A stretch of 64,000 nucleotides of DNA from the NCBI GenBank assembly GCA_037447655.1, contig JBBHKE010000905.1:62001-126000 (forward strand), read 5' to 3'. The stretch's first letter is position 1. Each line of letters opens with the position of its first letter. This document shows positions 10,546 to 19,765 of this stretch, piece by piece. The notes under the pieces were generated by a model. That model worked only from the letters and a program-made list of their open reading frames with translations, was not told the DNA's origin and ran no database searches. Position numbers and translations under genes: made by a program. The stretch comes from Zygnema cylindricum. Taxonomy: Eukaryota; Streptophyta; Zygnematophyceae; Zygnematales; Zygnemataceae.

Positions 10546-11268
10546 GGGCCCCGACAGAAGTACTTACAGACTAAAAAACCGAGTTTTGCGGCGAATTTCA
10601 GGAGATGGTTGACAAGGCGTTAATCGATCACCCGCAGACAAGTCGAGATCATCCTCAAGCAGACGGTTTGGCAGAGAGAGTTGTCCAAACCTTTAAGCGT
10701 GCTTTGCGTAAACATTGCTTAGAAAAACAGATTACTGTGTGGGATGAATCACTAAGGTATATTGTCATGGGTTATCGAATGTCGGTATAGGCGAGTTTGG
10801 GAAATTTCAGCCCCTATTATATGTTATTTGGTCCAAAGCCACTGCTAGGCAGAAATGTGCAAAAAGTCGCTAGTTTGCCTCTACCTCTTTTGTCAGATGC
10901 TCTTTTTCTGGAAGAATTGACTAACCAAGCATTGCTCTTTGTTATGAAATTCCAATGGCTTTTGAAAATTTGCAAATTGCTCAACACCGCGACTCTTTAC
11001 GATTCGCAACGACCCGCAGTGGCAGTTACCGTCCTCAACAAAAACCCTTTCGGGTGGGAGATTATGTCTATTTGCGGCGGCAAACCTTTGACACCCTCGA
11101 CACGGATGTTTCACCTCACATTTTGAGGATTACGAAAATCGACTCCAAAAGATTATTGAGCTTACAAAAGGCAGACACGCGAACTTTACGGGAGCATTCA
11201 AAGAATTGTGCCCCTTGCTACCTATCTGATCTTTCCCACAACATGGACCCGTGGCAGATGCCAATTAC

Positions 11269-11456
11269 CGAGAACACCAAGTGTCATTTATGCCGGCGGT
11301 CCGATGGAGAAACATCAATGCTTCCTTGTGACTATTGCAACCTAGGGTTTTATATGGAGTGTTTGGTTCCACCTTTGCACGCTATCCCAGCTGGATAGTG
11401 GTTCTGTCACGGATGTCGAGACTTGCCTGTTGTACTTCTCAACTCTCTTGCAGACT
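11269..11456 (+). pseudogene. C-terminal PHD finger of the gypsy polyprotein
   Basis: The segment reads KCHLCRRSDGETSMLPCDYC, then NLGFYMECLVPPLHAIPAG, a TAG stop (11396-11398) and WFCHGCRDLPVVLLNS up to a TAA near 11457. The C-x2-C, C-x2-C, (H/Y)-x2-C and C-x2-C spacing, with VPPL and the W two residues before the last Cys pair, is that of a PHD finger. The usual His ligand position reads Tyr (GFYMEC). PHD fingers read histone tails, so by family knowledge the domain could direct integration to certain chromatin. It occupies the place where many gypsy elements carry a chromodomain. Confidence 0.75.
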
Positions 11457-11475
11457 AAGGAGCTGGGGGGGGGGG
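11457..11475 (+). other. Polypurine tract of the gypsy element
   Basis: The sequence AAGGAGCT followed by a run of eleven G directly follows the end of pol. This is the expected place and composition of a polypurine tract that primes plus-strand DNA synthesis. Confidence 0.5.
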
Positions 11476-11720
11476 TTCCAACCTTACTTACCCAACGTTG
11501 CTTATCTTTTGTTTTTTTTCCAATTCATGTGTTTGGCATATTTGTTTTTCCGTCAAATTCAGTTATTGATTCTTGCATTATATATGCTTTGCATGCTGGT
11601 TGTTGTCACAAATATTTTACATATATGAAGATTGACTACATTCTGGTGATTATCGGCGACTCAAGCTAGGTTTAATGGATGCCATTCACAGTAGCCCTGC
11701 CATGCACGATAGCTGTAATG
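11476..11720 (+). repeat. 240-bp repeat, copy 1 (putative gypsy 3' LTR part)
   Basis: This stretch begins with TTCCAACCTTACTTACCCAA directly after the purine tract and runs to CATGCACGA. It is nearly identical to 16779-17018. Its position after the purine tract suggests part of the gypsy 3' LTR, but a clear TG start is lacking. Confidence 0.5.
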
Positions 11721-12539
11721 CCTTAAGATGTCGGCGGGTATAATTGAGCCGACCCATACTAATTATGTCTTGATGACGTAATCGGTCTGTACCGGAGCGT
11801 ACAACACGAAATACATACACGACAAGGACTTTATCATGTACTCATGTATGGTGCAGAGTGAACGCTATACGGAACCCAGATGGAACTTGACTGCGGTATG
11901 TTGTTTTGGAAACCTTGAGTCCTCTCTATATCTTGCTGCTATGCTGCCATGCTGCGTTAAGTCTGACATCGCAGCTAGAAACCTTGAGCACTCTACACTT
12001 GTTGTTGTGCTGCTATGCTGCTCTGATCTGACATCGCAGCTCCGCTGCTCTAATATCACAGCTGGACTGACAGATCATAGCAGTCATAGCAGTCATAGTA
12101 GTCATAGCAGAGTCATAGCAGCTATAGCAGTCTGCACAAGAAAGGTGTTTTGAATATGAGTCAGTTTGTGTGAAGATTAATTTTACGGGGACATGATTTA
12201 GTGAGTATGTAACTCGAAAGGGAGTACACAGATTCAGTGCACTTCAGCCACACTTGTTGGTCCGTGAGAAAGTCAAGTTTGGTTGTTCTATAAGAAAATG
12301 TACAGTTAAATTTGAGGACCAAAGTTACTCCTGGAGGTTCATCTTCGGTGATGAAAAAATACGTGGAAAGCGGACGAAGTCCGCCGTCATTTTTGAAGAG
12401 AAGTATTGACTGTACCATCATTACAGCGGACGAACTTTAACCGCGTACTATTTCATTTCTAACAGTTGCCCGATTGGTGTAAATAATTATGTGCATTCGA
12501 TGGTGGGATTTTGTTAATGAAGAGTAGTGTACCAATTCA
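11721..12539. other. Non-coding retroelement tail with TCATAGCAG repeat
   Basis: I see no gene here. At 12075-12130 there is a short tandem array of TCATAGCAG units, preceded by a CTGCTATGC/GCAGC-rich stretch. The rest is probably the remaining LTR or leader sequence of the neighbouring retroelements. The target site of the solo LTR begins at 12540. Confidence 0.4.
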
Positions 12540-12544
12540 CCCCG

Positions 12545-13548
12545 TGTTGAAATAAGTAGTTTTTGTATTTTCTAGTTCTAAAATAAATTAGCGGAAACAT
12601 ATATAAGAAATGATGGCAGCCTGCCTCCATCTCTTCTCTCTTTCCCCCATACTTGTTGTAGTCACTGAAGGAGAGAGAGAGCGATGGAGCCATGGCTGCC
12701 TCAGCTCCATAGGAAGGACTAAAGAGTGACTTAAGTCACTCTCAACAAAAGGTTGAGTCCGGCAGGACTCGAACCCCCGACCGGTAGAGCGCGGCGTAGC
12801 CGTTAGCTCTAAACCAGTCTGTCGTAGAAGTCCGTTAGATGATATAGGGTTTCATTTATATTTAAACTATTGTATAATACTGAAATGATCTAATTGGAAT
12901 ATGAACGAAACGAACATAAAACTTGTTAAGGTTTAGTGCGAACGTCATTTCGCACGAAACAAATGAAACAGACATTTTGAACGGTCGACATTTAATGTCG
13001 GATTTAATCCGACGGCGCACGTCATCGCCGAGATCGCGGAATGGTCACTTTGGATTTTATGGACGTGGCATGACGTGGCGCCGCGTGGAAGGATGACATT
13101 CGGTCGCAGAAATTCCAAAGAATATACGAACAAGTGGGAAAATGACACGCATCCACTCAATAGCCTTGTCGTACACCGGCCGTACAGAAAGTACATCGGC
13201 ACTAGTACCTTTCTGTACTTTACAGTAATATGATTGGTTCGTACTTTAGTAGATAGGGGTTGTGAGAGGGATTTAGGACTTAGGAAATATTTGGTAGAAA
13301 AACACCTCTCTCTCTAAGAGAGCTTTGTATAAATTGGCATTTTTGCCGGCACATAACTTATCGCCTGGTTGGCCGTTTTAAGTGATTCTTTTTGCTACGG
13401 ACTCACGGGAGTTGAGGCTGCACAGGGGTGCAGTCAAATTGTCAGTTTGTCTTCTTGGGCAGAAGTGGTCGTGGCTTAAAGTGGGTTAGTTGAATACTAT
13501 CTAGAGGCTTCCTGTATTCTGTAGTCCATTGGAGGACACAGAATTGCA
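12545..13548 (+). mobile_element. Solo LTR of the copia family, TSD CCCCG
   Basis: This 1004-bp copy is inverted relative to the other LTRs on the plus strand. It begins TGTTGAAATAAG and ends CAGAATTGCA. A perfect CCCCG duplication flanks it at 12540-12544 and 13549-13553. The block GTCCATTGGAGG near its end mirrors the CCTCCATTGG near the start of the 9367 copy. The matching duplication shows it is a solo LTR, not the 5' LTR of the copia fragment that follows. Confidence 0.87.
12752..12825 (-). other. tRNA-like segment with perfect box B in solo LTR
   Basis: On the minus strand GGTTTAGAGCTAACGGC precedes GGTTCGAGTCC (12765-12775), a canonical box B, followed by TGCCGGACT. A five-pair T-arm with wobble pairs can be drawn, but I find no matching 5' acceptor strand. 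It is best seen as a tRNA-derived piece carried in the LTR. Confidence 0.45.
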
Positions 13549-13703
13549 CCCCGCTAGTTGTCGTACGGTGTGATCAACTGTAGGCTCACTTGTATATATA
13601 GGACTTTGATTACTTTAGGAAAAGTATGATTGTTGTGTAGGAAAACTGCGAAGCAGTTTTTGGGTGTGTTTGAATTATAAGATCATTGTGATATTTTGGC
13701 AGA

Positions 13704-14341
13704 ACTTTGTGAAATTCTGCATGTGGTTTCTTTGGTGTATATTCTATATTGTGGCAAATTTGAAGACCTAGGGTGTGTCTGGTTTGCTTGGGGATTTATT
13801 GTAAAGTTGGTTGTTTGTGGGATTTTGTGAGTGTTTCCTCTTTGCACAATCGATTAACATGGCAACTGCTGCAGCTTCTTCATCTTCTTCAGTGGCACCA
13901 GCTGCCTCAAATCAACAGGTCACGAGCCCTCCCTCACGGATCCCAATGTTTAATGGGCAGAAGTATCTTTATTGGGCGGATTTGACTAAGTCTTATTTGA
14001 AACAAGTGAAATTATATGATGTACTTTGTGAAATTCTGCATGTGGTTTCTTTGGTGTATTTACTATATTGTGGCAAATTTAATGACGTAGGGTGTGTCTG
14101 GTTTGCTTGGGGATTTATTGTAAAGTTGGTTGTTTGTGGGATTTTGTGAGTGTTTCCTCTTTGCACAATCGATTAACATGGCAACTGCTGCAGCTTCTTC
14201 ATCTTCTTCAGTGGCACCAGCTGCCTCAAATCAACAGGTCACGAGCCCTCCCTCACGGATCCCAGTGTTTAATGGGCAGAAGTATCTTTATTGGGCGGAT
14301 TTGACTAAGACTTATTTGAAACAAGTGAAATTATATGATGT
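13704..14341 (+). repeat. 319-bp tandem duplication over leader and gag start
   Basis: The stretch 13704-14022 is repeated at 14023-14341 with only a few differences. Both copies include the gag ATG and about the first 54 codons. Translation from the first ATG (13859) runs through the repeat junction and stops soon after it. The second ATG (14178) gives the long gag frame. Confidence 0.9.
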
Positions 14342-14783
14342 GATTTCTGGTATTCTTCCGGATACGGATGCAGAGTTAAGAAAGAAAAATGAAGATGCAT
14401 TGCATGTTTTGAAGTTACTTTTGTCAGAAGATCTTAACATGACATATATCAATATCTCTACGGCATCTGAAATATGGATGGCTTTGAGTGAATCTTTTGT
14501 CTTAGCTAGTGAGCAGAATGAGGTTGTTAAATATACTGGGGGTGACATGAACTCATATTGTAATGGCTTAAAACTTGTATTGTCGGAGAATGCATGTTCC
14601 GGGGGGATTTTTCCTCCTTATCATCAAGCTATGATTCTAATGAGAGGGCTTCCTACTGAATATAAAGAAGCAGCGGAGCAACTAAGAAGGTTAGAGAAGA
14701 GTAAATGGAATATAGCATTAGCTCAGGCTTATATCTTAGACGAAGAGGCAACTCAGATAGCATTAAATGGTGGTCAACAGTAG
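14178..14783 (+). pseudogene. copia gag, plus-strand fragment
   Basis: The frame from ATG 14178 encodes about 201 residues. It begins with a Ser/Ala-rich stretch, then FNGQKYLYWADLTKTYLKQV and MRGLPTEYKEAAEQLRRLEK, typical of copia gag. It stops at 14781, and the continuation lies in another frame, where RCVYCFGQGHFFRLCPA (about 14870-14925) forms the C-x2-C-x4-H-x4-C knuckle. A frameshift therefore separates capsid and nucleocapsid parts. Confidence 0.78.
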
Positions 14784-15232
14784 TTGCTTACAATGCACAG
14801 ACATATAAGCTAGCTGGATTTTCTGGAAACAGAAACTTTACCCCCAATCCGAATTATAGGCAATATGATAGGTGTGTCTATTGCTTTGGTCAAGGTCATT
14901 TTTTTCGGCTGTGTCCGGCATTTATAAAAGCGTGTGAAACAAGAATTTTTCGTGCGGGGTGGAGGGTGCAATAGGAGGATTCATCACCAAAATTTCCGAC
15001 TTCAAAACTGTCGATTAAAAATGCGGTGTTCCTTGCATTTGATGAGACGTCACAAGATGAATGACTGGAAAGAAAGGAAGATGTGGTCAGATTTCCGCAA
15101 TCAGATGATGACGAGTTCTTTGCTCTTGCAAAAGATCTCATGGAGGGACCTCGAGAGAACGGATGGATTATGAACTCAAGATGCTCCTTCCACATGTGAG
15201 GCAACCGGGCTTACTTCAAAAAGCTTACTCTA

Positions 15233-15418
15233 ATGCCCACTCGTCGGATTTATTACGCGGATGACAGCGGTGTGGAGGCTACGGCAAAGGGAAATGTGGA
15301 GTTAGCATATGACATCAATGGTCAGATTGTAAAGAGAACCTTGCATGATGTTCTCTATATCCAAAAGTTTACAAAAAAAATGTTTTCCACTTCGGTAGCA
15401 GAAATGAAAGGTTTTTAA
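15233..15418 (+). pseudogene. copia protease remnant
   Basis: The frame carries GRIxxADDSGVEATAKGNVE-like residues and TLHDVLYIQKFTKKMFSTS, matching the second half of copia proteases (VLYVPxLxxNLxSVS). The WxxDSGA active site is not readable in frame upstream; 14940-15230 shifts frame repeatedly. A TAA at 15416 interrupts the link to integrase. Confidence 0.6.
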
Positions 15419-15421
15419 ATT

Positions 15422-16405
15422 TTACAAAAGAATGGGAAAAAGGTAGTAAGCAAAGATGGGAAGGTAGCTTTGGTAGGAACTAGAGGCCCAAACTTGTTGT
15501 ACACGATGGACTTGCCTAGTGAAATTGACTTTGCATACTCTAGTGTCCTTCCGAAAAATGTTTTGTGGCATAAGAGGCTCGTTCATGTTCATCATGAAAG
15601 GCTTGATAAAATGGTAAAGCAAAATATGATAGATGGTGTTAAATTAGGACAAACAGAGTCCCATGTATGTGATGGATGTGCTTTGGGAAAACTTCATAAG
15701 CTGCCACTACCTCAGACAGCGGATAACCGGGCAACGGATTTGCTGCAAATTATTCATTCGGATGTGTGGGGACCATCAAAAGTTCCTTCACTCAGTGGCA
15801 ACCGGTTTTTGGTCACTTTTACGAATGACTTCTCAAGATATAACAAGGTTTACTTTATGAAAGAAAAGAGTGAAGTGCTCACTCACTTCAAGCATTTTCG
15901 GGTATGGGCCGAAAAACTTCATGGGAAACCGATCCTTTCCCTTCGGTCCGACAACGGAGGGGAATATATTTCTCATACATTCTCTGAATATTTATAATAC
16001 AATGGCATTTCTCGGCAATTTACAGTTCCTTATACTCCAGAACATAATGGAGTATCCGAAAGACTCAACCGAACTCTAACGGAAAGTGCAAAGTCTATGT
16101 TACTAGATAAAGGAATAGATTTCAAATTTTGGGGTGAGGCGTTCTCGTGTGCGTCGTATATTAGGAATAGAATAGAGACTAGAGCAGTAAAAGGGAAAAC
16201 ACCATATGAAGTGTGGACCGGAAGAAAACCGAATGTTAGTCACTTCCGGGTTTTTGGGAGTAAATGTTTTATTTTGGATAATCTCCCTATTTCTAAGTTT
16301 AGTCCGAAATCGATTCCAAGAATTTTTATGGTGTATGATGATGAATCCGTGGGCTATAGAGTATTTAATAAGGATACGAATACTCTTCAGGAATTTTCAC
16401 CTTAA
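15422..16405 (+). pseudogene. copia integrase, plus-strand fragment
   Basis: The zinc domain reads LWHKRLVHVHHERLDKM and CDGCALGKLHKLPLP. The core has HSDVWGPSKVPS (first Asp), LRSDNGGEYIS (second Asp) and, after a TAA at about 15996, VPYTPEHNGVSERLNRTL (Glu). WGEAFSCASYIRNR and TPYEVWTGRKPNVSHFRVFG follow to 16405. All three catalytic residues are present. One stop breaks the core. Confidence 0.85.
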
Positions 16406-16410
16406 TATAA

Positions 16411-16778
16411 GTTACAGGCTAGTTTTGAGTTAGGTTTCATTTCTTTCCGGACCATAGTTTATGCTAGTAACTGTCTCAGAGCTCCTGATCTTCTCCTGTA
16501 TCATGTCCTTACCTTATCAACCAACGCAAGCAAGCCTGGAAGGTTTCCCTCCAGACTGTCGTCTTCTTGTTGTGGTGTATGAATTGTGTTGTGTGGGTTT
16601 AGTGGTTTCTTGTTGTCAGAACGCTGACCTTACGGTCCAGCTCTTCTTTAAGTCTAATCATGGAGAACACCGGCTATCTCGATTTCTTCGTCTGGTAGGA
16701 GGAGAGTTATCTTGTGCTGGTTGGACTCTTGTAGGGAATATCAAAGACTTCAGGGCCTAGTGGCTACTGTCACAAATA
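16411..16778 (+). other. Non-coding retroelement sequence
   Basis: An open frame of 99 codons (16461-16760) matches nothing I recognise. The stretch lies between the end of the copia integrase and the second copy of the 240-bp repeat, and is probably leftover retroelement sequence. Confidence 0.3.
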
Positions 16779-17018
16779 TTGGTTCCAACCTTACTTACCC
16801 AACCTTGCTTATCTTTTATTTTTTTTCCAGATCATGTGTTTGGCATATTTGTTTTTCCGTCAGATTCAGTTATTGATTCTTGCAGTATATATGCTTTGCA
16901 TGCTAGTTGTTGTCGCAAATATTGTACATATATGATGATTGACTACATTATGGTGATTAGCGGCGACTCAAGCTAGGTTTAAGGCATGCCATTCACAGTA
17001 GCCCTGTCATGCACGACA
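16779..17018 (+). repeat. 240-bp repeat, copy 2
   Basis: This is nearly identical to 11476-11720, from TTCCAACCTTACTTACCCAA to CATGCACGA. The two copies are direct repeats 5.3 kb apart and bracket the solo LTR and the plus-strand copia fragment. It ends where the GCGACGA palindromes begin. Confidence 0.7.
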
Positions 17019-17026
17019 TAGGCGAC

Positions 17027-17110
17027 GACAATCAGTCGTCGCTGAAATAGGCGACGACAATCTGTCCTCGCTGAAATAGGCAACGACAATCTGTCGTCGG
17101 TAATTCAGTT
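17027..17110 (+). repeat. GCGACGA...TCGTCGC palindromic tandem repeat, left
   Basis: Three tandem units of about 28 bp each contain GGCGACGACAATCTGTCGTC followed by GCTGAAAT. Each unit is a small palindrome. Related units lie at 19766-19925, on the other side of the transposase gene, so they look like subterminal repeats of that element. Confidence 0.65.
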
Positions 17111-17167
17111 CTCAATCTTGAATATATTTAGTCACTAATTATTTTTGTTTCCTTACTCCAATTGCAG

Positions 17168-19420
17168 AGTACCAGAAGGCAAGGCGGTGGTGGGTAGAAA
17201 GGGTGGCAGTACTAAAAGGAAGTGTTCGATATCGGGTTAATTCATATCGCGATAATTTCGATATCCGATATATCGAATATCGATCGAACAGATTCCTCGA
17301 TATATCGTACCGGGACCAAGATAAATTATCGCGATATACATTGCAAAAAATGGGTGTCCGTACATTAATTGTACGGAAAATTGTTTGAAAAATTGTACGG
17401 ATATCTCTCCCCCCCCCCCCCCCCCCCCCCCATGGCGGGAAGGGGGGGGGGGGGGGGGGTTGGGTTTTGGAAAAAAAAAATGAAAATTTTCATTTTTTTT
17501 ATTGTTCGATATATTGGGCGATACGATATATTGGCGATATATTGGCGATATATCGCGATAATTTGGTTTTCGATATATCGAAGCGATATATCGAATATCG
17601 GGTACCTGAAATTCGGTATATATCGAATATCGACAAAAGGTCCTCGATACCCAACACTATTAAAAGGGATAAGGGAAACTACTCTCACCTTATCTTCTAC
17701 GGGTTTTGGAAAGAGAAGCGTTGCGGTAATGAGGGCGTTACCGGGAAAGGGTAGGAAAGAGTTACCATGGGTGGTGAAAGTTCACATGAACTTAGTGGAC
17801 AAATTCTACCGATTCCAAAAGGCGGGGATGAAAATGTCCACTGTCATTGTTGGAAAAATGGCAAATCACATCATTACCGAAATGAAGAAGGAGGGATCGG
17901 CGGATTTTATCGACGACAACGGTGAAGAGATCAAGCCAATAATCACTCAGCGTTGAATTCAACGCTTTTTCGGAAAACATAGCATTGTCGCCCGGGCCCA
18001 AAAGGGCAAACTACATTTTTAGTCTAGAGAAGGAGGAATACATCGAGAAATCCGTGACGTATCACAAGGGTGTATTAAAGAGGGGATTTCTCTCGGGTAA
18101 GCTTCGTATTTTCTTATAATTTGTTGATTCTTGTCATATAAAGTTTTTTTTTTGTTTCCCCTTTCATTATACTTACTTATGTTTTTTTTTCTTTTGTTTT
18201 TTTCTATATTTTTGGTGGATAATAGGTCGTTTTAACGAGGATTTGGTGGAGAATATGGACGAGACCCATTTAATTGTAAATATGGACAAAAATAAAACCT
18301 TAAGCTTTCGCGTCAACGAGGTTGTAAGGTACGCCGACGTTGCGGGCGGTGGAGAGTCCATGACATTGATGGTACAACTCACGGGAGGAGCGAACGCCCG
18401 AATCGAGGCTCCGATGATTATATTCACAAACCGCGCTCGAAGTTACCCAATAAAAGGCCTTCCCGACGATGTACCAGGTAAGATTCATTAAATTTTAATC
18501 GTTGACTTTGTGTTCATCTTCCTTCGTTCCTCTGTTTTTTTACGTATTCCTCTCTACGAATATATGTTTTACCGTTTCATATTGGTTTATAATGTTTTTT
18601 CACCCCTTTCCGTCTAACTCCCTATCTATCCCTCCCCCCCTCCTCTCGGCCTCCTCTCCCTCTCCCACTTTCTCTCCCCCTCATGTAACTCACCCCCTCC
18701 CCTATCCTTGTTTTTTTCCGATTGTAGGAGTTTGCTACCGATCCGGCCCCAAAGGATGGAATGATAAAACCGTATTCTCGCAATGGATAGAAGAGCCGAG
18801 ATCTTATCAAGGAGAACTAAAGAATGTGTGAAAATAATCTTCCTCGACAATTGTGGAGGGCATAATAATTCCGAGGAGTTAAGCCGAGTATTACTCGCCA
18901 AAAGGACAATTCTCCATTTCTTCCCTCCGTGCGCGACTCACCTTGTGCAACCCGCTGACTCCTTCGTTATTTCCAAGATTAAGGAGGTTTGGTCTCGAAA
19001 ATGGGAGGATTGGAAGAACGGGATCGAGAAGCATGCGTGGTCCCATCCGAGTGGCAAGGGTTGGTCTGGGAAGCTACTCGGGCCCGAAAGGCTTTCTTCC
19101 TCATGTTGGCTCGCGATTCAATTCACGAAGTCAACGCAATGAAGGACGACCCTGGGATGGGTTTCGCGCGTAAAGCTATGATCCAGTGCGGATTGTCATT
19201 GAAAGACGGGAAATGGGAGGAGAAAATGCTTACCCAAGATTTACAAATAATCATCATGAAATGGCGATGCCATTTCGATGGCGATGAGGTGCATACAGTG
19301 GCACGAGATTATATTCAAGGCATTCAAGATGCCGACACTCGGGAGGATGAAGTCCTTGAAGACGTTGACGCTGTATGGGAGAACGAAAATTTTGAGTCCT
19401 TTCAAAATGAAGTGGTCTAG
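17168..19420 (+). pseudogene. pogo/jerky-like DDE transposase, spliced, broken
   Basis: Exon one starts after an acceptor at 17167 and ends at 18096. It is interrupted by a MITE at 17220-17659 and contains VGKMANHIITEMKKEG and KGVLKRGFLSG. Exon two (18226-18477) has the first catalytic Asp in ENMDETHLIVNMDKNKTL. Exon three starts at 18728 and has IIFLDNCGGHNNSEEL (second Asp) and FFPPCATHLVQPADSFVISK, typical of the DDE_1 family with CENP-B/jerky-type transposases. Introns end in TAG, with phase-1 junctions that agree. A TGA (17954), frame changes near 18020, 18830 and 19010, and the MITE inactivate it. Confidence 0.82.
17220..17659. mobile_element. hAT-type MITE inserted in transposase exon
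   Basis: This 440-bp element is very rich in ATATCG words. It has terminal inverted repeats related to TAGTGTTGGGTATCG, and the 8-bp flanks CTAAAAGG and TTAAAAGG differ by one transition. It is homologous to 26936-27317. It carries a run of about 23 C followed closely by about 18 G near 17409-17459. Confidence 0.8.
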
Positions 19421-19765
19421 TTTGTAAAGTGAAGAATCATGTTTAGCATAATATTATAGAATTAGTGTTTTTTTTAATTTTTTTATTGATTAGTACTTTT
19501 GGATGGTTAGTGTGGTAATTGTACTTAGCGTTACTCAAAGTTTGTGGAGTCAATTGTATCCATGATAATTTCAATATAATCGAATCATTATTTGCTTTTC
19601 ATTTTGACGTTTCTTACTGAAAATGATGTATGGAAAATGGACTTCAATGACACTGGATGTTACGGATGTTTTCAGTGTGTTTGGGGATTCGTTGGTTATA
19701 TGTTGTATTCCACGGTTGACGACAAATGCAGTACATTGCTGAGTCAATTCTGGCATTAAAACAAT
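19421..19765 (+). other. AT-rich 3' flank of the transposase
   Basis: I see no gene. This is the likely 3' untranslated part of the transposase element, between its stop codon and the right-hand palindromic repeats. Confidence 0.3.

Larger units (their letters stand above)
8964..11268 (+). pseudogene. gypsy integrase, split by a solo LTR
   Basis: The HHCC zinc domain reads IHTDLGHYRTKRTLSL and QECSTCDRLR (8995-9130). The core has CDLAGPFPIS with the first Asp before the insert at 9367. After the insert it has EVLTDKKTEFCGEF with the second Asp, and HPQADGLAERVVQTFKRAL with the Glu. The reading rejoins in frame when the LTR and one duplicated target are removed. The C-terminal part (about 10797-11260) contains FRVGDYVYLRRQTFDTLD. 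TAG stops lie at 9052 and 10788. Confidence 0.85.
5173..11475 (+). mobile_element. Ty3/gypsy pol region with methyltransferase and PHD domains
   Basis: The plus-strand order is cytosine methyltransferase-like domain, spacer, reverse transcriptase, RNase H, integrase (HHCC zinc domain, DDE core, C-terminal barrel-like region), PHD finger and a purine tract. RT before integrase defines Ty3/gypsy. Gag and protease are not visible; the copia insertion ends where the methyltransferase reading begins. Two solo LTRs interrupt the element. At least nine in-frame stops and several one-base frameshifts in homopolymers show it is inactive. The extra methyltransferase and PHD domains are not part of ordinary plant gypsy pol. 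Confidence 0.82.
13554..16410 (+). mobile_element. Ty1/copia fragment, plus strand, lacking RT
   Basis: A leader (13554-14177) is followed by gag, a CCHC knuckle, a protease remnant and integrase, all on the plus strand. The copy ends after the integrase C-terminal region at 16405, so RT and RNase H are absent. A perfect short hairpin (AAAACTGC-GAA-GCAGTTTT, about 13641-13660) lies in the leader. No paired LTRs could be defined. The gag and integrase differ clearly in sequence from the minus-strand copia element, so it is a separate family. Confidence 0.8.

Noticed and set aside
12752-12825. A real tRNA gene on the minus strand
   Set aside because: Box B is perfect but no acceptor stem pairs, and the segment recurs inside an LTR family.
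12545-13548. 5' LTR of the plus-strand copia fragment
   Set aside because: CCCCG flanks both sides of this LTR alone, so it is an independent solo LTR.
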